A DNA stretch of 64,000 bases, taken from the NCBI GenBank assembly GCA_963377175.1, contig CAUJNA010002713.1, positions 782,368 to 846,367 on the forward strand. The letters run 5' to 3'. The position numbers and the translations under genes were made by a program. Origin of the DNA: Effrenium voratum. Its lineage: Eukaryota > Sar > Dinophyceae > Suessiales > Symbiodiniaceae. Positions 1 to 10,081 of the stretch are shown one piece after another. The notes beneath the pieces were generated by a model. It was not told the DNA's origin. It did not search any database and saw only the letters and a list, made by a program, of their open reading frames with translations. How positions within the stretch are numbered: position 1 is the first letter of the stretch; each line of letters begins with the position of its first letter.

Positions 1-1815
1 GCGCGGCTCGCAATTGCCGCTGCTTTCCCTTTGGACAATGGCAGTGGACCATGGAAGGGCTGACCCTGAGAACATAGGCTCTAGTCAGATGCGCCATCCG
101 GGCACATCCAGTCATCTGGATCCAATGTCCCAAGAGCCCCAACCATGCCGGATGGCCTACGTCGTGGCTGTTCCGGATCGCGGCTTCCAAGGTGGCGATC
201 ATTGCTGGCTCCAGCACCGGGGCCTGCCTGGCGCCAGTCCCCAGAGCGGCCTGCGGCTTTGACGCTCTAGGTGGCAAAACTTGATCCACTGGTAGCCTGA
301 GCAGGAGGTTCCGGGCCAGCCATTTGAGTGACGTAAAGGCCCTACCAGGGGCCTTGTGTGCATGGACAAAGGTCTCCACTCCTGGGGCCTGCTACTCATG
401 GAACTTGCGATTGGTGCCTTTGAGAAAACAGACCAGCTCGTCCCATGTGCAAATGGCCCTGTGGATGGTGGCAGGTTCACTAGTGCTCATGAAACATGCC
501 ACAGCCTCCTGCTTGTCTCGTTCTGGAACAACGTAGGGCACAGGGGGCTGGCCGCACACCAAGATGTTGACCAGCTGCTCCACCTGGCTCCTGGCTCTGG
601 CGTCCTGCTGGGCCGGGGCAAGGGGCAGGACCTGCCTGTCAGAGACTGGCCTGCGTGGCAGGGGCTTCCGGGGTGGGGACCACTCCATGGGTTCCACAGC
701 AAAAGCTCCCCAAGGATGCCCGGGCCAGATCTGCCATTTGGAACCGCCTAGCCTGAACCCAGTGGTGTAGCATCCAGGGACCCACTGCCCTTGCCTGGTC
801 AGCGTCCGTGAAGCAGAAGGCGAAGTCTCCCTCGTCCTGCAGGTCATGGCGCTGGCGCCATTCTGATGCCTTGGCCGCCCAGGCTGCGGCTTCCACCACA
901 TCCTCGGGTTCCGGGGGCTCAGGCTTGGTGGCAGCTGAACTCCTTGGGGGGCACAACAGCACCATGATGACTGTCCCCATCAAGGCCTGGAGCAACCAGG
1001 CCGCATCTTCACTGGCGGGCTTCCCAACCACACCAGGGGTGTCTTGGGCTGAAACCTCAAGGTGCAGTACAGCAACGCCGGCAGTACGCGAACTCATCTT
1101 CACATCCGTTGCAAATGGGGCCATCACAAACCTCACAAAAGTTCCCGGTTGGCAATCCACACCAGCCACACGGGGGGAGCATAGGCAACCCTGCCCGTGC
1201 CTGCTCATGCCAAACCGCCAACATGGATCCACATTGCAGCAACTCGGACCCCAGCCTGCCCCTCCGGTCCTCCATGAACTGGGGGTCAACCCATCCTTGG
1301 CGAGCTCGGTGCCAATGCGCCCACACATAGAAGAGCGTCCTCCGGGGCACCAGGGTGTCTTCCGGCCGGTCCAGGAGGACCTGCATGAAGGGGGGGCAGA
1401 AGGTCTCGAGGCTCCGTGTGGTATCCACCAAGGGCATGATTTCCTCCCAAGCCAGCTGCCTCTGGTTCTCCGGGAAGGGAAGGGTCCGCCCTCCAAGAGA
1501 TGGGAGTGATCCTGCCTGGGCCCACGATGGGTGAAGCCAGGCGAATCGGTATCCTCCTCGTGCATCCCTGCAACGGAGGCACCCATCTTCCACACAGGGG
1601 ACGTGGATGACGTCCAGCCCCTGGCAAACCAGGGGCACATACTCATAGGGGGCATGGACCACAATGCAGATGTCGCATAGGATCGCAGCCACCTCGGATC
1701 TTTCAGCCTGATTGGCCCACATATTGAAGGCAAGCAGGTTCGCTGCCGAGTCCACTGAAGTAGTGGACCAAGCTGCACGGCGAACCGCATGACCGAGCAT
1801 GGCACAATCAGACAA
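1..1815 (-). pseudogene. Intronless mobile-element-type ORF with Cys-rich ribbon, frameshifted and stopped
   Basis: Three minus-strand frames join into one apparent protein. The first (1815 to 1057) is coding-like and ends in a cysteine-rich ribbon, CGWCGLPTGNFCEVC then CNGCEDEFAYCRRCC. Reading then moves to a second frame (about 1080 to 690; acidic stretch with EWRQRHDLQDEGDF) and to a third (about 690 to 392) that ends at a TAG at 392-394 and stays open beyond it to the window edge. That last part holds KWLARN, MAHLTRAYVLRV and HCHCPKGKQR. From memory, proteins with this ribbon and this C-terminal block are numerous in Symbiodiniaceae gene sets and look like mobile-element genes, perhaps recombinase-related; I cannot confirm the family. 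Two frameshifts and a stop without introns argue for a decayed copy. The 3' part lies outside the window. Confidence 0.5.
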
Positions 1816-1841
1816 AAAAGAAAACAGATGCTATTTTGGCT

Positions 1842-1857
1842 CTTGAGCCAAAATGGC
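1842..1857 (-). other. Relict dinoflagellate spliced-leader sequence
   Basis: On the minus strand the 16 nt GCCATTTTGGCTCAAG match the 3' part of the dinoflagellate spliced leader exactly. It lies 27 nt upstream of the ATG at 1815. It forms half of a 22-nt palindrome (1833-1854), because a diverged leader-like copy follows tail to tail. Known background: relict leaders just upstream of ORFs mark mRNAs that were reverse transcribed and reinserted. That fits the intronless ORF next to it. Confidence 0.7.
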
Positions 1858-2379
1858 CGCCCATGGCGTTCCATTCTGGTCAAGAGCGCTCGCTCCCCTC
1901 AAATGAAACCATGTCACCCTGGCCTGCCAAACACTAACATGGGAAAAATCCTAAAAAAAATGGCCCTCCGCTGCTTTCTCTTCAGTATCATCTTTCTATC
2001 GCAGCGAGCTCTGCAAAGCTCCCTCTGCAAAGGCAAATTTGGATACCGGGTCCCAGCTCCCTAACAACTTCGGACCAACGACCAGCTAGGCATATAGAGG
2101 CCCTGCTACCAAAAAAAGGAACCCTTTTACAACCATGTTTAGCGGAGAAGCCACCAAGCAAAAAGGAAGAACAACGTGCGAAATCCGTTTCGCAACTTTT
2201 TGTGTACTTACCTGTCACGCGATTCTTACAGCATCGTACCCATAGGTATCCTCTGCAAAATATGTCGCCCTGGCAAATGGAATAAATCCCATCCCCGGTC
2301 GAACCCATCTATGTATTTCGATCCAAACTAACCCGTCAAAAGGACACCTATTCTCGTACTACCTTTCAGGTTGTAGGTG

Positions 2380-2512
2380 TGTCTGTTTTGAGGTTGGACC
2401 CCCGAAAATGGCTTCAGTTGTCCCGTTGGTTTCACCAACTCCGAAAAAAAAAAAAAAAAAAAAAAAAAACAGACCCCAAATTTGGGTCTGTCTTTTTTGG
2501 AGTTGGTACCCC
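2380..2512. mobile_element. Short TIR element (TGTCTGTTTTGAGGT family) with inner hairpin and poly(A)
   Basis: The left end TGTCTGTTTTGAGGT is answered by a TCTTTTTTGGAGTTGGTACC-type end. Inside are a 27-nt A-run (about 2444-2470) and a hairpin whose arms read ACAGACCC and GGGTCTGT. The same end sequence (ACCCTCAAAAAAGACAGACCC and variants) recurs near 31295-31403 and as fragments near 37300, 44590, 46650 and 47460. No coding capacity. Confidence 0.5.
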
Positions 2513-3063
2513 TTCTTGGTTTTAAAGGGGTTCCAAAAGGACAGCTATATAAATAAGTAAACAGGCGGTATCCGGACCCAACCCTGGAACCCCAACTGCT
2601 GGAACTTCGGAGCCCCCGAACCCCTGAGCAGAACTCTTAGGGCCTATCGACCCAAGGTCTGGCAACGTCAGAAGGTTTCGGGTTGGTTTCCCTTCAAAGC
2701 TTTCAACCAGAAAAAAAAAACGGTTTTGAGAACCACCCCTTGTTTGGTAGGGAGTGTCTCAACACGGAAATCCGAAAACGGCAACAGTTTTTTTTTCCGG
2801 GACCAGCCCCAAACACGCAGGCAAGCCTCAAACAAACACACCCTATGGTAAAAACACGGGAAGCCCTTTTGGAAATGATGGTCACCCTTCTGCCCACCGT
2901 CCACTTCCATGTTTTTCTTCTTCAGAAGTTTAATCCAAATTGCAGTTGATATGCTATTTGATTTGAACAAGAGACACCAGTTTGATGTGATTTTGATGGT
3001 CGTGGGGAAACTGTCCTTCTTAAAAAGTTGAATGAACACAGCTGATATGTTTTGTGAGAACAA
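2513..3063. other. Mostly gene-free stretch
   Basis: No convincing exon. A minus-strand frame is open from 3063 to 2668, directly downstream of the element at 3064-3174, but it is AT-rich and rich in Phe/Lys/Asn, so it may only be the start of an exon that soon ends. Confidence 0.3.
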
Positions 3064-3174
3064 CTAGGTCCTCCAGTACAGAGGTAGCGATAAGGATACC
3101 AGCTTTTTCTGTAGTCTATCTTAGTAGGGGAACCCTCCCTACTAAAAAAGGGTAAAAGGGCACTACTGGGGGAC
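3064..3174 (-). mobile_element. Introner family A, copy 1
   Basis: Ends are CTAGGTCCTCCAGTA (plus, left) and its inverted partner at the right. Read on the minus strand it begins GTCCCCCAGTAGTGCCC and ends GGAGGACCTAG, so it has GT and AG ends. A 21-nt in-frame stretch (3175-3195) lies just upstream between a CCCAG acceptor and this donor and could be a micro-exon. Confidence 0.6.
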
Positions 3175-3450
3175 CGAGTATTCCTCCAAAGGGACCTGGG
3201 CCATTTTTTGCCTTTCCAGGTTTGAGCAAGTTCTGTTCCGTTTCGAGTTTGCACATCCCTTGGGCCTGGAAAGCACAGCTTGCTTTCCAACTAACAAACA
3301 CAACAGATTAAGCACAGCTGCTTTCCAACAAACAAAAACAACCACAGATTCCAGGTTTCTGCGCCAACAAAAAAAAAACGACCACAGATTCAAACGGTTT
3401 GCCAACGTTTAACGGGCGCCTCAAAAACAGAACACGCCGCGCCCGTTTAC

Positions 3451-3537
3451 GGTCCAACGAGCGAGCCGAAGCGCCGGTGGAGCTGGAGGAGAGGAAGGCC
3501 CGCCGCAGCTGGCGTTCCAAGGTGGACACCGAAGCGC
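3451..3537 (-). CDS. Exon of unrecognised protein
   Basis: An AG|G acceptor (GCGGCCAG|GCG) and a GT donor (C|GTAAACGG) bound an open 87-nt GC-rich stretch with a basic/Ser-rich reading (STLERQLRRAFLSSSSTG). Codon use and flanking splice sites support an exon. Nothing ties it to a family. Confidence 0.5.
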
Positions 3538-3658
3538 CTGGCCGCTTCGAAGGGGGGCGAGGGGGGGTGGGTTTCGGGGGTCTTTCCTGGGTGGGGGGGG
3601 GGGTGGTTTTGGGGGTCTTTCCTGGGTGACTCAGGAAGGCAAGGAGTGGGGGGGGGAG

Positions 3659-3702
3659 GGTGGTTTGGGGTGGTTTGGGGTGGTTTGGGGTGGTTTGGGG
3701 AG
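3659..3702. repeat. Tandem decamer, about four copies
   Basis: TGGTTTGGGG is repeated four times head to tail inside a longer G-rich tract (about 3540-3790) that holds several runs of five or more G on the plus strand. Confidence 0.8.
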
Positions 3703-5499
3703 TGGTTTTGCTTTTTTTTTGGAGGGTGACATCCCCCCTACCTTCAGGAGGACGGGGTGGGGACCGGTCCCCAGGGGTGGGGATGGGGTGACTCAGGAAG
3801 GCAAGGAGTGTCATTTCAACCCTGCACCTTTTAGAAGATGTGTTATTTCCCTTTACCTCATGGTTTATTCGTCACCAGTGCCACCTGCCACACTGCAAGG
3901 GAATAAAGGAAACCGAAGGTTGGCTTACTTGTGGCGAACGGGCCATCCACAGTATGTCGCAAGGGGGGACATTATCTGGTGGTTAAAATGGAACAAACAG
4001 AAAGAAAACCCAAGGCCTTGGCAAAAGCTCTGCCCTTGTCGGATCTGGACAAATCAAAGGTCCTGTGGCGCTAAACTGTCTTGCAGGTACCCTCCATCAG
4101 GTGCCATGTTGGAACTTTGACTGAACATGCACAGAAGTAGGGACACCAACAGGCGAGAAAGGACCAAGGCCGAGCTTTGCGCGACTGAGCAAAATGAAAA
4201 ACCCTTGGAGTGTGGTCATCCACGGGCAACCCTGCCCAAGGTTCCTGGAAATGACCATTGTCCCAGTCGAATTGTCCCTCGTAAGGCGATCTTGAACCCT
4301 GACCCTTTGGCCCCGCGCTCCCTAGAAAGGAATGTTTACACTGATTGAAAACCACGCTTACCTCCCATCCACTAATACTATGCAACCTGACAGGGGGCTG
4401 TTTCAACTGGCCCCCTTGGTGGGTTCCATGGTAGTGGACAGGAAGGTTGGCCCTATTCAATCAGGGGGAACCCTGTCTTGGGGCATTTGTGTTTTGCCGG
4501 CGTTCTTACCCTTTTGTCTCGCACCTCCAAAAAAAAAAAACAAAAAAAAAAAAAACATGCCCAGTGAGGTACGGCATGTCACCAGGGCTTGGCCAGGAAG
4601 ATGTTGGGGTGGCATGGTGAGGGATCAGCCATGCGCCGGATGCAGTAAAGAAGGCCGAAGGCCCTGTTCTTGACAGCTTAAAAGGCTTCTCGGGTTCACA
4701 CTCAGCGTTCCAACTGCAGAGTCTGCACACTATCACATGTACGCAGTCGCTATACCAGGTCAGCAGCACCACTGCTCGAGCCAAAGAAATCAGGGCCAGT
4801 GGCCCTAGAATATGCCTTTCGAGACCTGATCTCTTGCTCCATCGGAGATCATTTGGGCGTGATTGATTTTGATGCACCCCTTCTTAAAGGTTGGTTTAAA
4901 GGCCAATCAAACGGAATGAAACAACACCATTTCTGCAATCGAGTACTCGAGTACTTACTTCCCGTCCCGGGCACCAAGGAGACAAGAAACACGCGCCGGA
5001 AAAGATGTTGGGGGACACCCCTAGAACAATTCAAAGTGAACCTGATCGAGAGAAACCTGCGGACATCTAGAAAGGTCCTTTACATCATTGGTGCAAACCA
5101 CAAAAAATCCACATGGGAAAAGTTACCCGTGACGTCAAAGCTAGGGGCCGAAGGGAATATTGATCAACTCCCCCGACTTGTTGGGTCTGTTTGACTAAAG
5201 CCAGCCAGCTTTTCGGCGTGTGCGCACGTGACTGCGACGCCCAAAGATTGATAGTGGGGGCACGGACTAGTCCGGACCAAAATCTCATGGCAAACGATGA
5301 GATAGATTGCTTCCGGGCCAACACTCCAAAGTTCAAAGAAGATACTCCAAAGTTACCCCCCTTCAAATTCACATGACGCCCTTCGGGGCCAGAGATCCAA
5401 ATAGCAAGCTGGGCCAAACGTTGCTGCTGGGAAGAGGAAAGTGAGGGAAATCCAACAGCAAAAGCTTAAACAGGTAAGTTAATTAGTTAATTACTGTAC
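3703..5499. other. Intron-like stretch with weak exon candidates
   Basis: Two open minus-strand frames (4071-4460 with FDWDNGHFQEPWAGLPVDDH; 4506-4877 with LISLARAVVLLTWYSDCVHV) read fairly protein-like but have no clear splice ends. There is an A-rich tract at 4530-4556. A partial relative of the 5500-5608 element (CCATGGTAGTGGACAGG) lies at about 4385-4443. Confidence 0.3.
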
Positions 5500-5608
5500 C
5501 CCCTGTCCACTCACTAACATGGAACCCACCAGAGGGTCCATTTTAAAGGAACATAGTCAACAACCCAGGACTGAAGTCAACTTCCGTGTTCCATGTCAGT
5601 GGACAGGG
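5500..5608. mobile_element. Short TIR element, CCCTGTCCACT ends
   Basis: The left end CCCTGTCCACTCACTAACATGGAAC is matched in inverse by GTTCCATGTCAGTGGACAGGG. It lies just downstream (minus sense) of the exon at 5612-5662. That exon's only nearby donor-like dinucleotide is GA, a 5' splice type reported in dinoflagellates. Confidence 0.6.
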
Positions 5609-5611
5609 TAA

Positions 5612-5662
5612 GTCTGGCAATGGATATTCATCTGGCTTCGAATTTCCCTTCCGGTCCCAAGA
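5612..5662 (-). CDS. Exon 3 of the chain spliced through two introners
   Basis: Begins directly after the AG of introner copy 2. The two bases carried from the previous exon plus its first T complete a codon, and the frame stays open (LGTGREIRSQMNIHC) to a GA/TIR boundary near 5612. Unknown function. The 3' end is uncertain. Confidence 0.5.
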
Positions 5663-5772
5663 CTAGGAGGTGAGAATAAGGGTACTCACGTTTTTTTTGC
5701 TTTTTCTGTAGTCTATTTTAGTAGGGGAGCCCTCCCAACCAAATTTTTGGTAAAAGGGCACTACTGGGGGAC
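5663..5772 (-). mobile_element. Introner family A, copy 2, acting as an intron
   Basis: Minus-strand ends are GTCCCCCAGTAGTGCCC and CTTATTCTCACCTCCTAG. It sits exactly between two open, phase-compatible exons (5773-5860 and 5612-5662). The consensus 3' end TTCTAACCTCTC..AG contains a CTAAC branch-point-like motif and pyrimidines, though this copy reads TTCTCACC. Confidence 0.75.
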
Positions 5773-5860
5773 CTAGTCACCATCAACGAGTGAGAGATCA
5801 ATCGGTTCACACACTTTGATGCAACTAGGTACCCATCGCTTGTACAAAGCTTTGATGCAA
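5773..5860 (-). CDS. Exon 2 of the chain spliced through two introners
   Basis: 88 nt bounded on both sides by family A elements. With one base carried from the exon at 5965-6049 it reads VASKLCTSDGYLVASK and on without a stop, leaving two bases for the next exon. A partial 36-bp tandem duplication (5814-5849 and 5850-5866) repeats VASK and places a second CTAG acceptor 36 nt into the exon. No family recognised. Confidence 0.65.
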
Positions 5861-5964
5861 CTAGGAACCAGAATAAGGGTACCCACTTTTTCTGTAGTCT
5901 ATTTTAGTAGGGAAACCCAACACCCCAAAAAAGGGTGAAAGAGCGGGCATCAATTGCTGGGGAC
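5861..5964 (-). mobile_element. Introner family A, copy 3, acting as an intron
   Basis: Minus-strand ends are GTCCCCAGCAATTG and TTATTCTGGTTCCTAG. It separates exons 5965-6049 and 5773-5860 in phase 1. The inner part TACTAAAATAGACTACAGAAAAAG is shared with the other copies. Confidence 0.75.
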
Positions 5965-6049
5965 CCAGAGCAGTTCCTTCCGCAGGGCCTTCGGTCAGAT
6001 CGAAGTTGCGCCGCAGCGCGCCCTTGTTGTTGGCGGTGTTGCAGAAGAC
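5965..6049 (-). CDS. Exon 1 of the chain spliced through two introners
   Basis: An AG|G acceptor (GGGCTTAG|GTC) starts an 85-nt open stretch reading VFCNTANNKGALRRNFDL, which ends at the GT of introner copy 3. GC-rich third positions contrast with the flanks. Function unknown. This exon and the next two form the clearest splicing evidence in the window. Confidence 0.7.
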
Positions 6050-6935
6050 CTAAGCCCACAAAATGCCGAAGGCGGTAGGCGATGGAAAATCCGGGAGCTG
6101 TATTGCGAGTTCTCAGAGACTGAGGGAAGGATTGTCTGGCTTTCTTCGGGGGGGAGGCCCTACTGGACTACTAGCAAAAGCAAGATAGGAGTATAAGGGA
6201 TCTTTTTTTACATATTTTTTGGGGGGAAGCCTTACTGGACTACTAGAACTAGCAAATGTAAGATCATCCCGGTCTGGAAAAACATGAAACATGACCCTCC
6301 CCTGTGAGGTTTGCACACGCCATGTTGCTACGATTCTGGATAAATAGTAGGCTCAAAGTACTCCAGGACACAATTGCAAGAATCTCAGCTCTTATCTTAC
6401 TATTCAGGCACGCTGATGAAGTGAGGGGAAGGGGCACCGACCATTTTGCTCTTTGGTTTGAGCGCCATAGCCGCAGCTTTTGGACAATGGGCTTCCCTCA
6501 GCAAAATGTTCACGAGTTGAAGGACGGGTCCTTGGGAACCAGCGCCATTCATTGGTGTTCAGCTTTCTTGGTCAGCGGGCTGAACGCAATTGTCTCGCAA
6601 AGATGACCAGGGTCAAGGAAATGTTCGGCTAAAGCGGAAAGTTGGGCATTGCATGGCATTGCTCTTCACGCAGATTCAACTTGACGCGGATGCAACTTGC
6701 ATCATGGAACCCCCACCCCTGCCTGTTGCTCAACCAGTTATGCAAATACACTTGCCCACTTGGTTGCACTAGCCCAAGGGTGTCTTGTCTCCGTGGGGTG
6801 ACCAATCCACTGCCATAGCCAAACACACTTGCCGCCTGTTGAAGGCTACGAGGTTCCTTTTCATGGGCTTCTGGCTTCTGACTTGAGTTAGTCAACAACA
6901 CGTTCAGCCAATATAACTTAGTTGCCCTCAGAAAC
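6050..6935. other. Gene-free stretch
   Basis: No supported exon. Contains the imperfect duplicate GGGGGGAAGCC(T)TACTGGACTACTAG at about 6150 and 6222. Confidence 0.4.
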
Positions 6936-7021
6936 CCATCTTTTTTGCCTGGTTGGTGGAAAACAAAGGGACCCCCCCCCCAAAAAACAACAACAACGGA
7001 GCTAATTCTGGGGAAGAAGGG
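6936..7021 (-). mobile_element. Family F element, end-truncated copy
   Basis: Shares GCCTGGTTGGTGGAAAACAA and GGAGCTAATTCTGGGGAAG with the copies at 23076, 32384 and 45501. It lacks the CTAGGCTGGA..GGACCCCAGC left end. Same orientation as the others. Confidence 0.6.
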
Positions 7022-7232
7022 TGAATACATTTTGCCATTTCAAGCCCAAAACGGCAAATTTTCAGGTTGGTGCGCCTTGGGTTTTGCACATCTCCTGTTA
7101 TGGCCCCAGTTGGAACATGTTGCTTGCGCAAGCCACAAGGTCTCAGTTCACTATGGGTGCGCTTGACGAAACGAATCCTTCATAAATTCCAGTGGTGAGT
7201 CAGACGTAATTTTCCACTGTAACACTGAACAA

Positions 7233-7348
7233 CAGGTATCCTTACATTATACACCTGAGCATTGCCTTGAAAATAGTGGTTTCCCTTTATTTTGGTGGAA
7301 AAAGCCGTGTTTCAATTGGTTGCAAAATGTATCTTTTAGGGAGACCTG
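7233..7348 (-). mobile_element. Family C element, copy 1, with 5-bp target duplication
   Basis: Ends are CAGGTATCCTTA (plus, left) and AGGGAGACCTG (right). Flanked by a perfect direct repeat AACAA (7228-7232 and 7349-7353). The core CATTATACACCTGAGCATTGCC and TTGCAAAATGTATCTTTTA are shared with seven other copies. Confidence 0.75.
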
Positions 7349-7544
7349 AACAAGTACATGATATAGCCCAGAAATCTGCTTCTACCCTTGGCACTGCCAT
7401 GCTCCATTCGTTCAAAACAACTGCAACAGCCGCCAAACAACCAGGGTGATCCTACGACCCGGTCGGCGGTCTTGGGGTGAACTTGGGTCCCTAGTTGGCC
7501 TAGGTGCAAGGCTACCCCCCTCGTTTTGATCTTTCAGCCTTCCC

Positions 7545-7720
7545 ACTTACTTGGTGGTTTGGAGCCCGGTGATTTGGAGGTCTGGTGGTTGGGTGGTTTC
7601 CCACTCTATAGAACCAGGTCTTCACGTCACAAAACCACCCATTCAAACCACCAACCAGGGGTTACCTGAATCTTCAGGCTCAAAACCACCCTGGTCGAAA
7701 GTTGAAACCTCGGCTTCGGA
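7545..7720. repeat. GGTTTGG/CCAAACC-rich inverted element (family J)
   Basis: The left half TTGGTGGTTTGGAGCCCGGTG and the right half with AAACCACCAACC form a diffuse palindrome. Related copies or halves lie at about 12925, 40940-41040, 43905-43970, 52700-52760 and 54597-54760. Confidence 0.5.
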
Positions 7721-8287
7721 GAAGTCGGGAAACTCCTTTCCTTGGCCTCAAAAAGTGAAAGTGGAGCTCAGAAAGTGCGAAAATCAACGGGTGGAAAGCC
7801 CTGCCCTTTTAAAAGTTGGGGCCCGTTTCCCGTTTTCCCCTCCCAGTTGTTTTGTGTTTTGGGGGGAGCTGAGTTCCCGGCCCCCCGTTGGCAGATTTTC
7901 AAAATGCGAAAAGACGAAAATCCTGGCCCTGGAAGGCCACATGCAGCGACACCTACCTGTTGCGGGGATGGTCTCACTCAAGAGTCCTCCGGAGGATGTT
8001 CCATCCGTACGGCGGTCCTGTTTCGACCGTAGTTTTGGTCCAAGACAGAGGATGACGCCCACGTTTCCGGGCTGCTCCCAGATCCTCTGCCAAAAGTCAA
8101 ACCCACAAAGTCTAACCTTTAGTAGCTTAGTGCAGACTACCACAAAACCCCATTTGACAATGTATATATGTATATATATATATATCAAAAAGGAGGAAAA
8201 AAAGAAGCAAAAAGAAACTAAGGAACCGAACGGCAAGGAACCACCGCAGGTTTGTGGGGACAGCCTCCCGAAAAAGCCTCGCCGGAC

Positions 8288-8377
8288 GCCTCGCCTCGCC
8301 TGGATGGCCTCCGGCAAGTCGGAGTTCAGGTCGTCGTCCAAGTAGCCCAAGCGCCGCAGCACCCGCTGAGCGAGGTC
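8288..8377 (-). CDS. Exon of unrecognised protein
   Basis: TTGTTGCAG|GAC acceptor and GGC|GTCCGG donor bound exactly 30 codons, phase 0 to phase 0. The reading has a helical, Leu/Arg/Asp-rich look (AQRVLRRLGYLDDDLNSDLP). It is GC-rich against AT-rich flanks. Unknown function. Confidence 0.6.
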
Positions 8378-9009
8378 CTGCAACAATCTTTGCAACTTAC
8401 AAACGGAATGGGCCGGGCTTGCAAGAAAAAGCCTGTTAAAGAAGCAGCGCCCACAAAAAAGAAAGAAAGAAAAAGAATCAAACAACCTAGAACATGCCAA
8501 CAGCAATGAAGGATCCTCTCTGGAAGTTCCCCCTCGCTGGTCCCGCATGAATGCTGTAGGTTATGTTGTTATCCAAGATAGGCTTCGGAGTGGATTGGAG
8601 CGGCTCGGGCTGGGCTCCAGAGGGTGTTTCCAGCACATCGTGAGATCATTTTAAGCAACACCTCCGGCCCTTCGGAACCTCCATCCCGGAGGTTCCCCCA
8701 AACTTGGCCAAACCCCGCCAAAACGGGTAAAAGAGAGGAATTGCAGGGATTCCAAGACGCGTGCGGGCGCTCAGGGACTGAGGGAATGACCTCTACGAAG
8801 AACCCCTTGTGGTTTCCTTCAAGGGGTTCATTCCCGAAAACCCTCCTCGGTCGTTCCCAAAAACCCGCACCAGCAAGAAACTCGAAGCTTTGGGACTGGA
8901 CTTCGGTGATGAAACATGTGAAATCCATCCGTTTCACAGCTACGAAACCCAAACGAGTGCTTCGATTCCCCGACCTAAATACCAAATCAGGGATTCAACC
9001 ATGGCTTCT

Positions 9010-9200
9010 TAGATGCTGCGAACGGAGTTTGCTTCCAAGCATCCACAGAACCTTTGGGAAGCTTCAGGGAAGACGTGTTGGGTCAGATCGATTCGATTCG
9101 AGCGCCGTGCCTGGGAGTCATGGAGCATGCAGGGCCCGCCCCCCCGAAAGAGGCTCAGCGCATGTCCACAGCCATAGGTCTTCACCTGAGCCCTGGCGAT
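9010..9200 (-). CDS. Possible exon
   Basis: A minus-strand frame from about 9200 is open to a TAA near 9008 and reads KTYGCGHALSLF early on. An AG|G choice exists upstream (GGGCTCAG|GTG). Support is limited to the open frame and composition. Confidence 0.25.
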
Positions 9201-9887
9201 GCGTCGACTGATGAAACCCGATGAAACCGCTCACCGAAATGGAACCGTGGTTGAAACCAAAAGGTTTGTTGGGTAGTCGACTTGGGGAATCGAACCACTT
9301 GGGTTTTAATTGGGGGGGGGGGGGGCGGACTCCATGTTTGGATGCTTCAAGACAACATGTTGAAGTCCAATGTTATTTCTTGGTTTAGGAATGAAGTAAC
9401 TGCTTAAGACTTGACCAAGGGACTGCCAGCAACAGGCCCACAATGGCAATGACATTTTGATCATAAGGGATCTGCACGTGAAGGAACTACAACATGATCG
9501 CCATTTGCAGATCTATGGGTCCGTGCCTTTTTGAGACTGCCATAAAAGGAAACAACCAGGAAATCCCACCATTCTAGGAGTTCCCCTATTTTGAGCCATT
9601 CGCAGATTAAAATTGTTCAGCCCTCCGAATGGCCGAACCAGTTGTCTGGCTGCTGATGAGTGAGGGTCAAGGTGTTCCAAAGACAAGCAAGGGTGGGATA
9701 TGAAAGCAACTTCTGAACAGAATTTAAAAATCAACCAACCCCTCAGAGCAGGCTTGAGCCGTTTGCCACCTGTCACATGTTTAAGCCATTTTTGTTAAGG
9801 CCAACTCCTTTTGGCTTCCGTTTAAAAGGGGCAAAAAGCTGGTTGAAGAACCACGTCCCCCCGAAAAACAACAACAACAACAGAGAC

Positions 9888-10002
9888 CGCCTGGTGGGTC
9901 TGCGCGCCCCACGGGTGGGAAAGAGGAAGGCGAGATCCTTCTGGTAGCGCTGCCACTTGTTGCCTTCAGCGACCGCTTCTCTCCAACTGCGCTGATCTAA
10001 TT
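9888..10002 (-). CDS. Exon of unrecognised protein
   Basis: CCGCAG|AATTAG acceptor and CG|GTCTC donor. The reading SWREAVAEGNKWQRYQKDL followed by FLFPTRGARRP is strongly protein-like (helical, charged). Function unknown; nearby exons at 8288-8377 and 12002-12380 could belong to the same gene. Confidence 0.55.
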
Positions 10003-10014
10003 CTGCGGATTGAC

Positions 10015-10081
10015 GAATCTACTTCGCGCCACCTAAGAAACCCAACGGACTGATTCGACCCGATTTCGTCCATCCACAGTA
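10015..10081. mobile_element. Family B element, partial
   Basis: Right half only: CGCGCCACCTAAGAAACCCAAC then GATTTCGTCCATCCACAGT. The left TIR is missing. Confidence 0.5.

Noticed and set aside
7551..8345. 264-codon plus-strand frame
   Set aside because: It runs through the GGTTTGG inverted repeat and over the minus-strand exon at 8288-8377, so it is a shadow.
8624..9211. 195-codon plus-strand frame
   Set aside because: Opposite to all supported exons, no splice sites, Pro/Ser/Arg-rich composition, and the minus strand is also open; likely chance.
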